Positions 5,547-12,007 of a stretch of DNA of 12,461 nucleotides are shown one piece after another (the stretch's first letter is position 1; each line of letters begins with the position of its first letter). The stretch spans positions 1 to 12,461 of the forward strand of contig CAMORQ010000026.1 of assembly GCA_946623915.1 (NCBI GenBank), written 5' to 3'. Below the pieces are notes generated by a model. That model saw only the letters and a program-made list of their open reading frames with translations. It ran no database searches and had not been told where the DNA came from. A program made the translations under genes and the position numbers. Origin of the DNA: an uncultured Coriobacteriaceae bacterium (GTDB lineage: Bacteria > Actinomycetota > Coriobacteriia > Coriobacteriales > Eggerthellaceae).

Positions 5547-6806
5547 ATGCCCGAAGAAATGGTATCCCCCGAACGCGCTCGGGAAATCGTGTTGGAGCAT
5601 GTATCGCCCATGCCCACGGAAACCGTTCCCCTCCTCGACGCCATCGACCGCGTTAGCGCTGGCGACTTGCATGCTGACATAGACAGTGCGCCGTTCGCCC
5701 ATGCTGCCATGGACGGCTTCGCCCTTTGCGCATCGCAGATAGAGCACGCCAGCGAAGATGCACCGGTCCAGCTGCGCGTCGTAGCCGACGAGCCCGCCGG
5801 AAGCGTTTTCACCGACTCCTTGGAAAACGACGAGTGCATCAGGATCATGACGGGGGCTCCCCTGCCCGAAGGGTGCGACTCAGTCGTTAAGTACGAGGTG
5901 GTCGACATCGTGGAGGGCGACGGCCGCTCGGGCAGCGTCGTCGCGTTCCGTTCGCCAACCAATGTCGCTTCGAACGTGCGCAACGCTGGCGAAGAATGCA
6001 AGGCCGGCGACGTCGTCGTGCACGCAGGTGAAACCATCAAAGCCGCGGGAATCGGCTTTTTGGCCACAAGCGGAGTTCTGGAAGTTGGCACATACGCTCG
6101 TCCGCGCGTTGCCATCATCGCCACCGGGTCGGAGCTGGTCGATCCGAGCGAGGTTCCTTCGCCTGGAAAGATACGCAACTCGAACAGCTACGCGCTCGCT
6201 GCGCTCGTTGCGCAAACCGGCGGCATCCCAAAGATGCTTCCCATCGTCGAAGACACGGAACAGGCGCTCACGGAGGCCGTACGCGGTGCAACCGACAGCG
6301 CGGATTTCGTGATAACCACCGGTGGAGCCGCCAATGGCGATTACGACTTCATAAAGCAGGTGATCGAAAACCTGGGTGATCTGTACATGACAACGGTAAA
6401 CATGCGTCCGGGCAAAGCTCAGGCGTTCGGCATCGTCAACGGCGTGCCCACCTTCGGCCTTCCCGGCAATCCATCTGCGGCCTACGTGGGCTTTCACATG
6501 CTCGTGCGCCCTGCGCTGCGCAAGATGCAAGGGTTTACGTGCTTCGAGCACCCCATGGTAAAAGCTGCCATAACCCGCGACCAGCCGAAGAAGGACCCAC
6601 GCCGCATTTACCTGCGCGCGACGCTTGAAAAAGACCCGGACGGCGCGTACCGCGTAGAACCCGCGCAAAACCAAAGCAGCGGCTTGTTCGGCCCCATCCA
6701 GCGTAGCAACTGCCTTGCCATCCTGCCCGAAGGAGACCAGGGGGTGCACGCGGGCGATTGCATCGACTGCCTGTTGCTCGACGTCCCCGAAGACCTGATT
6801 CTGTAA
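5547..6806 (+). CDS. moeA: Molybdopterin molybdenumtransferase MoeA
   Basis: A 419-residue enzyme that inserts molybdate into adenylylated molybdopterin, the last common step of molybdenum cofactor synthesis in the cytoplasm. Domain order is normal for MoeA. The N-terminal part has MDGFA (55-59) and RIMTGAPLPEG (99-109). The MogA-like domain has ATGSEL (192-197) and ITTGGAANGDYDF (256-268), followed by NMRPGKAQAFG and FGLPGNPSAAYVGF (303-316). A beta-barrel domain IV runs from about 335 to 419. The usual GGVSVGD motif reads GGAANGD here, but its Asp is kept. The glutamate pair NAGEE (147-150 region) stands where many homologues have GED. The start has AAAGGA nine bases upstream. It is followed after 36 bases by mogA on the same strand, clearly a co-functional operon. 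Upstream lies the tandem repeat described separately. Confidence 0.96.
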   Translation: MPEEMVSPERAREIVLEHVSPMPTETVPLLDAIDRVSAGDLHADIDSAPFAHAAMDGFALCASQIEHASEDAPVQLRVVADEPAGSVFTDSLENDECIRIMTGAPLPEGCDSVVKYEVVDIVEGDGRSGSVVAFRSPTNVASNVRNAGEECKAGDVVVHAGETIKAAGIGFLATSGVLEVGTYARPRVAIIATGSELVDPSEVPSPGKIRNSNSYALAALVAQTGGIPKMLPIVEDTEQALTEAVRGATDSADFVITTGGAANGDYDFIKQVIENLGDLYMTTVNMRPGKAQAFGIVNGVPTFGLPGNPSAAYVGFHMLVRPALRKMQGFTCFEHPMVKAAITRDQPKKDPRRIYLRATLEKDPDGAYRVEPAQNQSSGLFGPIQRSNCLAILPEGDQGVHAGDCIDCLLLDVPEDLIL

Positions 6807-6842
6807 ACACGCGGACGAACCGGACGCATATAAGGAGGAACC

Positions 6843-7319
6843 ATGGCCCGTATCGCTATCGTAACCTGCTCTGACACGCGAGACATTGCGCAAGACACCG
6901 CAGGTGCTGCGCTTGAGCAGCTGGTCAGCGAAGCCGGATGGGAAACCGTCAGTCACATCGTTGTCACCGACGACCGTGAAATCATCGCGCAGGCAATCGT
7001 GAAAGCATGCGATGAACTCGACGCCGACGTGGTGCTCACCTGCGGAGGAAGCGGGCTTTCTCTACGCGATGTGACACCTGAAGCCACGGCAGATGTATGC
7101 GACAGGGACGTTCCCGGAATAGCTGAAGCAATGCGCGCCCACAGCCTGCAAATCACTCCCTACGCCATGCTTTCGAGAGCCCGCTGCATGCAGCGCGGAC
7201 GCCATTTGGTCGTGAATCTGCCTGGGAGCGAAAAAGCTGCTCGCGAGAACTGGGATGGCATAAAAGACGCCCTGCCCCATGCCATCGACATGATGGCCGG
7301 CGGCGGACACAACCACTAA
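6843..7319 (+). CDS. mog: Molybdopterin adenylyltransferase, MogA/MoaB family
   Basis: A 158-residue protein that adenylylates molybdopterin with Mg-ATP to give the substrate of MoeA. The core motif is CGGSGLSLRDVTPEAT at 67-82; the common form is TGGTG-x3-RDxTPEAT, so Thr-Gly is replaced by Cys and the second Thr by Ser, while the catalytic-region Asp76 is kept. GIAEAMR (92-98), SRA (111-113) and NLPGSEKA (125-132) follow in the usual order, and the tail ends GGGHNH. An excellent AAGGAGG site lies just before the ATG. MogA and MoaB cannot be told apart with certainty by sequence alone; placement after moeA supports a cofactor role. The stop codon overlaps that of the convergent ecfT gene. 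Confidence 0.92.
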   Translation: MARIAIVTCSDTRDIAQDTAGAALEQLVSEAGWETVSHIVVTDDREIIAQAIVKACDELDADVVLTCGGSGLSLRDVTPEATADVCDRDVPGIAEAMRAHSLQITPYAMLSRARCMQRGRHLVVNLPGSEKAARENWDGIKDALPHAIDMMAGGGHNH

Positions 7320-8155
7320 CCGCACACCGCGACGACAATCATCGCTGCAGCGATAGCGATGCCGACGAAAACCTGACCTGCCGAAAGCCTCTGCGCCGCG
7401 AGCTGCGTAGCCTCGCCCGCCCCGTAGCATCGGGCATCCATGGCAAGAGAGAGATGGTCCGCACGACGAAACAGCCCCACAAACATCGGCACGAAAACGC
7501 TCGTCCACGCTTTGAGTTTCGAGAATAGCGGGCCTGCTTCAAACCCCGCCCCGCGGGACACCTGGGCAGCGCGCACAATGCGAAACTCGTCGATGGTGAC
7601 AGGAATGAAGCGAATCGCAATCGAGGCGACCGTGGAAATATCGCGGGTGGGAGCCCCAAGACGGTCGAGCGGATGAAGGAAGCTGCTAAGTGCGCGCGTT
7701 ATTTCCGTCGAAGTGGTCGTCGTGGTAAGCACGAGCGATGCCAGCAGCAAAAGCACCACCCTGGCGACGAAATACCAACCGCGCTCGAACCCCGCCGGCA
7801 CGAACCCAAATGACCCGAATAGCGCAACGGGGGGAAACCTGGAAAGCACTCCATCGGCAATCGCGCCCGATACCGTCTGAAGACCCGCAGCATTCACGTC
7901 GAATGCAAACGAATTAGCCACGAGCATCACCGCGAGCAGCACGCCTACGGGTATCAAGCTGCGCGCGAGCGAAGCCAACCTCATACGGGCCAGCGCCACC
8001 ACGCTAGCGAGAATCGCCGCCAACACGGCAATGCCCCACCACGTGTTCACGCAGAACAGCGCGACCGAATACACGACTACCAGCAGGATTTTCGCACGTG
8101 CATCAAGCCCGTGAACCGGACTTCTTCGAGGATTGTACGCAGCAACGTTGAACAT
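7316..8155 (-). CDS. ecfT: Energy-coupling factor (ECF) transporter transmembrane T component
   Basis: A 279-residue membrane protein (EcfT/CbiQ family) that links two ATPase subunits to a substrate-binding S component, powering vitamin or metal uptake. Near the N-terminus HGLDARAKI matches the family start, followed by hydrophobic segments at about 23-40, 40-57 and 70-85, another at 131-147, and a final one at 260-278. The two coupling-helix signatures are present: AQVSRGA at about 197-203 and ARCYGA at 241-246, both with the conserved Ala-Arg-Gly pattern that docks on the ATPases. I use ATG 8155 (MFNVAAYNPRR), which clears the terminator. A TTG at 8185 would start inside the terminator's T-tract. 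No ATPase or S component is in the window, so the substrate is unknown. It lies 3' of rplQ, where ecfA1-ecfA2-ecfT often sit, but the ATPase genes are missing. Confidence 0.9.
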   Translation of the reverse strand: MFNVAAYNPRRSPVHGLDARAKILLVVVYSVALFCVNTWWGIAVLAAILASVVALARMRLASLARSLIPVGVLLAVMLVANSFAFDVNAAGLQTVSGAIADGVLSRFPPVALFGSFGFVPAGFERGWYFVARVVLLLLASLVLTTTTTSTEITRALSSFLHPLDRLGAPTRDISTVASIAIRFIPVTIDEFRIVRAAQVSRGAGFEAGPLFSKLKAWTSVFVPMFVGLFRRADHLSLAMDARCYGAGEATQLAAQRLSAGQVFVGIAIAAAMIVVAVCG

Positions 8156-8182
8156 GCACACCGCCGTTACCAGGTGCCGAAA

Positions 8183-8219
8183 CAAAAACGGGGGCTAGGT
8201 TTTCCCAGCCCCCGTTTTC
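8183..8219 (-). terminator. Terminator of the alpha ribosomal operon (bidirectional)
   Basis: AAAACGGGGGCT (8185-8196) pairs perfectly with AGCCCCCGTTTT (8207-8218) around a 10-base loop, giving a 12-bp stem. On the minus strand the tail is TTTTTG; the plus strand also ends in TTTT, so it can work in both directions. It lies 17 bases after the rplQ stop and only about 30 bases before the ecfT start. Confidence 0.9.
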
Positions 8220-8235
8220 ACACGACTCGATAAGC

Positions 8236-8910
8236 CTACTCGGCTTCCTTCTCGGCCTCGGGTTCGGCAGCCTCTTCGGCAGCAGGCTCAGCCTCGGCCT
8301 CAGCCTCTTCGGCTGCAGGCTCGGCCTCAGCCTCAGCCTCCTCGGCTGCAGGTTCGGCCTCGAGCTCGGCAGCCTCATCGGCAGCAGCTTCGGTTTCTTC
8401 AGCAGCAGCTTCAGCTTCTTCGGCTACAGCTTCAGTTTCCTCGGCAGCAGCTTCTTCGGCAGCCTTTTCTTCAGCAGGAGCGGCAGCCTTGGGCGCCTCG
8501 TCCTTCTTGGCAGCCTTGGGCGCCTCGCTCTTCTTGTCCTTCTTCTTAACCGGCTCGGTCGCAAGCTCCATGATAACCATCGGAGCATTGTCGCCCTTGC
8601 GGTTGCCAAGCTTCATGATGCGCGTGTAGCCACCTTCGCGGTCGGCAAATTGACCCTGTGCGACCTTCTCGAACACTTCGCGCACCAGCTCGGCGTCGCC
8701 TAGAGCGGCAATCGCCAAACGGCGGGAATGCAAATCGCCGCGCTTCGCCCATGTGATGATGCGATCGACATCGGGGCGAATTTCCTTCGCGCGCGCTTCG
8801 ACCGTCTTAATGCGGTCGTTGGTGAACAGCGCAACACACAGGCTCTTCTTCATTGCCTTTGTGTGGCTGGCATCAGTGCCAAGCTTGCGCCCTTTCTTGT
8901 AGTGTCTCAT
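8236..8910 (-). CDS. rplQ: Ribosomal protein L17 with a long Ala/Glu-rich tail
   Basis: The large-subunit protein L17, last gene of the alpha operon. The conserved body spans about residues 1-119: MRHYKKGRKLG at the start, TNDRIKTVEARAKEIR at 30-45, then RLAIAALGD and GGYTRIMKLGNRKGDNAPMV at 93-112. The usual bacterial protein stops near 120 residues. This one continues to 224 with a Lys-rich stretch (KKKDKKSEAPKAAKK) followed by about 85 residues of almost only Ala, Glu and Pro. Actinobacterial L17 often has some extension, but this is long and contains a tandem 11-residue repeat. The ribosome site is weak (GGTG region) and the gene starts 16 bases after the rpoA stop, so translational coupling is likely. 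Confidence 0.96.
   Translation of the reverse strand: MRHYKKGRKLGTDASHTKAMKKSLCVALFTNDRIKTVEARAKEIRPDVDRIITWAKRGDLHSRRLAIAALGDAELVREVFEKVAQGQFADREGGYTRIMKLGNRKGDNAPMVIMELATEPVKKKDKKSEAPKAAKKDEAPKAAAPAEEKAAEEAAAEETEAVAEEAEAAAEETEAAADEAAELEAEPAAEEAEAEAEPAAEEAEAEAEPAAEEAAEPEAEKEAE
8264..8362. repeat. 33-bp tandem repeat encoding the L17 tail
   Basis: About three copies of a 33-base unit begin at 8264, 8297 and 8330. The second and third differ at about four positions; the first is more diverged. They encode 11-residue units of the form EAEPAAEEAEA in frame, so slippage changes tail length without breaking the frame. Confidence 0.8.
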
Positions 8911-8926
8911 TATCTACACCAATCTC

Positions 8927-9877
8927 TTACAGCTTCAGATTGAGTTCCATGGAAATGAGCTTGTCCTTCACTTCCTCGATGGACTTCGCACCGAAATTAC
9001 GAATGTTGAGCAGGTCGTTCTCGGAGAACTCGACCAGCTGGCGCACGGAGTGGATACCGGCGCGCTTCAGGCAGTTATACGAACGCACCGAAAGGTCCAG
9101 GTCCTCGATCTGCTTGTCCAAATCGGCGTTGGTTTCCTGCCCCTCGGGCGCGAAGATCGAAACGACCTCGACTTCTTCGTCCTCTTCGGACTCGTTCAGT
9201 GCGAGGAACGCACCCATGTACTGGGAAACGATGTTGGCAGCACGGCAGACCGCTTCGGTAGGCGTGATAGCGCCGTCCGTCTCGACCTCGAGAATAAGCT
9301 TGTCGTAGTCCGTGCGCTGTCCCACGCGCGTGTCCGTCACATTCATCGTGCAACGGCGCACAGGCGAAAACAGCGAGTCGACATGGATGATGCCGATGGG
9401 GTCTTCGGTACGCTTGTTGCGCTCTGCGCTCACGTAACCGCGACCCACGCCAATGCGGATGGTCATGTCCAGCTGTCCGCCGTCAGCCACCGTCGCAATT
9501 ACATGCTCGGGGTTGATCAACGTGAACTCGGTGGGAACCTCCAGGTCCGCTCCGGTAACCGTGCAAGGACCTTCAGCGGACACATGCGCGGTCGCTTCCG
9601 TGATGTCGTCGTTGAGCGCGGAAAACACCAGGCCCTTCACGTTCAAGACGATGTCGGTAATATCTTCGATAACGCCCTCAGCGGTGGTGAACTCGTGCTG
9701 CACGCCATCAATCTGGATGGCGGTGGCCTTCGAGCCGTCCAAAGAGGACAGGAGCACGCGACGCATGCTGTTGCCCAGCGTGTTGCCGTAGCCGCGCTCG
9801 AGCGGCTCGACGATGAACCGCGCAACGGTGTCGTTCACTTCTTCAGTCGTAATAGTAGGCCTCATGAACTCTGTCAT
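8927..9877 (-). CDS. rpoA: RNA polymerase alpha subunit
   Basis: A 316-residue subunit that scaffolds RNA polymerase assembly and contacts activators and UP elements. The N-terminal assembly domain spans about 1-228, with GYGNTLGNSMRRVLLSSL at 29-46 and a TDGAITPTEAV segment near 200-210. An acidic linker follows (NESEEDEEVEV, 228-238). The C-terminal DNA-binding domain is at 257-316 and includes LSVRSYNCLKRAGI (262-275), in which Arg265 and Asn268 match the DNA-contacting residues of E. coli numbering. AAGGAGG lies 10 bases before ATG 9877; an in-frame ATG at 9865 is less well placed. It lies 53 bases after rpsD and 16 before rplQ, the classic order. Confidence 0.98.
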   Translation of the reverse strand: MTEFMRPTITTEEVNDTVARFIVEPLERGYGNTLGNSMRRVLLSSLDGSKATAIQIDGVQHEFTTAEGVIEDITDIVLNVKGLVFSALNDDITEATAHVSAEGPCTVTGADLEVPTEFTLINPEHVIATVADGGQLDMTIRIGVGRGYVSAERNKRTEDPIGIIHVDSLFSPVRRCTMNVTDTRVGQRTDYDKLILEVETDGAITPTEAVCRAANIVSQYMGAFLALNESEEDEEVEVVSIFAPEGQETNADLDKQIEDLDLSVRSYNCLKRAGIHSVRQLVEFSENDLLNIRNFGAKSIEEVKDKLISMELNLKL

Positions 9878-9930
9878 AGGTGGTTAGCCTCCTTAATATG
9901 CCGCGTACAGGTTTGCGAAAAGAACGCAGG

Positions 9931-10524
9931 TTACTTCGAGTACAGTTCGACGATGAGCTGTTCGTTGATGTCCAAATCGATCTGATCGCGAGTGGGGAGG
10001 GACAACACGCTGCCCTGCAGCTTTTCGATGTCCACTTCCAGCCACGCAGGAACCTGAACGCGCTCGTTGGAAACCAGAGCACTCTTGATGACCAGCAAGT
10101 CCTTCGCCTTGGGCGCAACGGCTACCAAATCGCCGGGGCGCACACGGTACGACGGGATGTCCACACGCTTGCCGTTGACGGTGATGTGGCCGTGCGTAAC
10201 GGTCTGGCGCGCTTCCTTGCGCGTACGGGCAAAGCCCAGGCGGTAGACGATGTTGTCGAGGCGAGACTCGAGGATGGCCATGAGGTTTTCACCGGTGATG
10301 CCAGGCATGCTCTTGGCACGCTTGAAGTAGCCGCGGAACTGCTTTTCCAGAACGCCGTAGATGAACTTGGCCTTCTGCTTCTCGCGCAGCTGCATACCGT
10401 ATTCGCTTTCCTTGCGGCGGCGCTTGGGCTGGCGGATGGACTCCTTGTTGGAGTAGCCCAAATCCACCGGGTTGATCCCCAGCTGCCTGCAACGCTTCAG
10501 AACCGGAGTTCTGTTAATTGCCAT
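9931..10524 (-). CDS. rpsD: Ribosomal protein S4
   Basis: A 197-residue primary 16S rRNA-binding protein that starts small-subunit assembly; in E. coli it also represses this operon by binding its leader. The S4 RNA-binding domain is at about 89-150, with SRLDNIVYRLGFARTRKEAR and the HGHITVNGKRVDIPS loop. The N-terminal part has only one Cys, so it is of the C-minus type without the zinc knuckle, and runs MAINRTPVLKRCRQLGINP. I choose ATG 10524, ten bases after AAAGGAGG. A TTG three codons upstream is too close to that site. It starts 16 bases after the rpsK stop. Confidence 0.97.
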   Translation of the reverse strand: MAINRTPVLKRCRQLGINPVDLGYSNKESIRQPKRRRKESEYGMQLREKQKAKFIYGVLEKQFRGYFKRAKSMPGITGENLMAILESRLDNIVYRLGFARTRKEARQTVTHGHITVNGKRVDIPSYRVRPGDLVAVAPKAKDLLVIKSALVSNERVQVPAWLEVDIEKLQGSVLSLPTRDQIDLDINEQLIVELYSK

Positions 10525-10540
10525 TTGTATCAATCCTCCT

Positions 10541-10936
10541 TTACACGCGACGACGCTTGCGCGGACGGCAACCGTTGTGCGGAATGGGCGTGCAATCCTG
10601 AATGCTGGCCACTTCCAGGCCAGCCGCCTGAAGGCTGCGAATTGCAGTCTCGCGGCCGGAACCGGGACCCTTCACGAAGACGGAGACCTTCTTCAGGCCG
10701 TGCTCCATGGCGGTCTTAGCGGCAGCTTCGGCGGCCATCTGAGCGGCGAAGGGGGTGGACTTACGCGAGCCCTTGAATCCCACCGTGCCGGCAGACTGCC
10801 ACGAAATCACGTTGCCCGTAGGATCGGTAATGGAAATGATGGTGTTGTTGAACGTCGACTTGATGTGAGCGGCGCCAACGACGATGTTCTTGCGTTCGGA
10901 GCGCTTGATGCGCGAACGCACGTTTTTCTTAGCCAT
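10541..10936 (-). CDS. rpsK: Ribosomal protein S11
   Basis: A 131-residue protein of the 30S platform, where it contacts mRNA near the Shine-Dalgarno helix. It begins MAKKNVRSRIKRSERKN, with STFNNTIISITDPTGN at 27-42, the KGPGSGRETAIRSLQ motif at 89-103 and the conserved C-terminus HNGCRPRKRRRV. I use ATG 10936 because AGGGGG, which overlaps the rpsM stop, is its ribosome site; the frame itself is open further upstream through rpsM. Only 10 bases separate it from rpsM, so translation is probably coupled. Confidence 0.98.
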   Translation of the reverse strand: MAKKNVRSRIKRSERKNIVVGAAHIKSTFNNTIISITDPTGNVISWQSAGTVGFKGSRKSTPFAAQMAAEAAAKTAMEHGLKKVSVFVKGPGSGRETAIRSLQAAGLEVASIQDCTPIPHNGCRPRKRRRV

Positions 10937-10946
10937 GATGCGCCCC

Positions 10947-11315
10947 CTACTTCTTCTTGCCGCCGATTTGCTTGCGCGGACCCTTGCGCGTGCGCGCATT
11001 GGTGTGCGTGCGCTGACCGCGCACGGGAAGGCCGCGGCGATGGCGCAGACCGCGGTAGCAGCCGATTTCCATCAGGCGCTTCACGTTCTGGCTGATCTCG
11101 CGATGCAAATCGCCTTCAACGGTAAGGTTTTCGTTGATGTAGTCGCGCAGCTTGGCCAGGTCGTCTTCGCCGAGATCCTTAACGCGGATGTCGGGGTCGA
11201 CGCCTGTTTCTGCGATGATCTTCTTGGCAGTGGTCAGACCGATGCCGTAGATGTAGGTCAAGCCGATCTCGATGCGCTTGTCGCGCGGGAGGTCGACGCC
11301 AACTAAACGTGCCAT
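10947..11315 (-). CDS. rpsM: Ribosomal protein S13
   Basis: A 122-residue protein in the 30S head that contacts the P-site tRNA and 50S bridge. The start is MARLVGVDLPRDKRIEIGLTYIYGIG, with the helix-two-turns-helix region at 14-60 and a basic tail (RGLPVRGQRTHTNARTRKGPRKQ region, ending GGKKK). An AGAGGAGG site lies seven bases before the ATG and overlaps the rpmJ stop codon, tying its translation to rpmJ. Length is normal. Confidence 0.98.
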   Translation of the reverse strand: MARLVGVDLPRDKRIEIGLTYIYGIGLTTAKKIIAETGVDPDIRVKDLGEDDLAKLRDYINENLTVEGDLHREISQNVKRLMEIGCYRGLRHRRGLPVRGQRTHTNARTRKGPRKQIGGKKK

Positions 11316-11328
11316 TGCAAACCTCCTC

Positions 11329-11442
11329 TTAACCCTGGCGCTGCTTGTGACGGGGATTCTCGCAAATCACGAGGACCTTGCCACGACGCCGGATAATCTT
11401 GCACTTATCGCACATCTTCTTGACCGAAGGACGTACCTTCAT
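11329..11442 (-). CDS. rpmJ: Ribosomal protein L36
   Basis: A 37-residue protein of the 50S subunit. It starts MKVRPSVKKMCDKCKIIRRR. The zinc ligands C11, C14, C27 and H32 are all present, so this is the zinc-binding (C+) form; no zinc-free paralogue is in the window. AAAGGAAG precedes the ATG at normal spacing. The stop lies 13 bases before rpsM. It is the first gene after a 195-bp gap downstream of infA. Confidence 0.97.
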   Translation of the reverse strand: MKVRPSVKKMCDKCKIIRRRGKVLVICENPRHKQRQG

Positions 11443-11637
11443 AGTCTCTTCCTTTCGGTTTATGTACTCTTCAATCTATACACACACCCAGCCGCAGGTG
11501 ATTTCTTTCTTGTTCGTACCACGCGCTTCGGCTTGCACGTTTTGGCCGCAATTTGCCCGCAGGAGCAGCCATTCCTGCACGTATGAATTCACAGAATCCG
11601 CACGATTGAGGACGTTAAGCGTCCGAAACGCGAGGCG
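11443..11637 (-). other. infA-rpmJ gap with possible internal promoter and hairpin
   Basis: This spacer is unusually long for the operon. On the minus strand a TATAGA (plus coordinates 11475-11480) could be a -10 box about 33 bases before rpmJ, though its -35 is poor. A 6-bp hairpin GCAGGA/TCCTGC (11559-11578) and a 5-bp one GGACG/CGTCC just after infA lie between. Neither has a T-tract. The region could hold an rpmJ promoter or a leader for S4 repression, but no S4 pseudoknot was recognised. Confidence 0.3.
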
Positions 11638-11856
11638 CTACTTGAACCGATACGTGATGCGACCGCGTTCGAGATCATAGACGGATAGCTCGACGGTCAC
11701 CCTGTCGCCCGGCAAGATCTTGATGTAGTGCATCCTCATCTTGCCGGAGATATGTGCCAATATCTTGTGTCCGTTCTCCAGTTCGACCCTAAACATAGCG
11801 TTAGGGAGCGCCTCGAGAACGGTCCCTTCAAGTTCTATGACATCTTCTTTGCTCAA
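11638..11856 (-). CDS. infA: Translation initiation factor IF-1 (TTG start)
   Basis: A 72-residue S1/OB-fold protein that occupies the A site of the 30S subunit during initiation. The sequence (M)SKEDVIELEGTVLEALPNAM, then RVELENGHKILAHISGKMRM and the LPGDRVTVELSVYDLERGRI core ending TYRFK, is a typical IF-1 of exactly the usual length. The family-conserved SKEDVIE start fixes the initiation codon as TTG, not ATG; no ATG is available nearby in frame. A GGAGG site sits seven bases upstream. Upstream on the same strand is shikimate kinase, 151 bases away. Confidence 0.97.
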   Translation of the reverse strand: MSKEDVIELEGTVLEALPNAMFRVELENGHKILAHISGKMRMHYIKILPGDRVTVELSVYDLERGRITYRFK

Positions 11857-11863
11857 AAGCGTG

Positions 11864-11868
11864 CCTCC
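11864..11868 (-). promoter_or_regulatory. Ribosome binding site fixing the infA TTG start
   Basis: GGAGG on the minus strand, seven bases before the TTG. A consensus site at optimal spacing with no alternative start supports the non-ATG initiation. Confidence 0.8.
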
Positions 11869-11899
11869 GTATATAAAAACTTTCCACAGGCAACCGAAG

Positions 11900-11929
11900 A
11901 TGATAGCAAACTCGCAGATAAGTATGCAA
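11900..11929 (-). promoter_or_regulatory. Weak candidate infA promoter
   Basis: On the minus strand TTGCAT (11929-11924) is followed after 18 bases by TATCAT (11905-11900), giving a leader of about 37 bases. A TATATA nearer the gene would start transcription inside the ribosome site and is less likely. Confidence 0.25.
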
Positions 11930-12007
11930 ACGGGAATTGAGCAGATGCACGTTCTCGTCACGACTTCTTCACGCAGTCAGACGCACCGCGCTTCGTACGC
12001 TTGAACG

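Noticed and set aside
5880..6956. 358-codon minus-strand frame
   Set aside because: Shadow of moeA and mogA, without ribosome site or family resemblance.
9050..9985. 311-codon plus-strand frame
   Set aside because: Antisense shadow of rpoA.
11863..11879. TATATA as the infA -10 box
   Set aside because: It would start transcription within the GGAGG ribosome site, leaving it nonfunctional.
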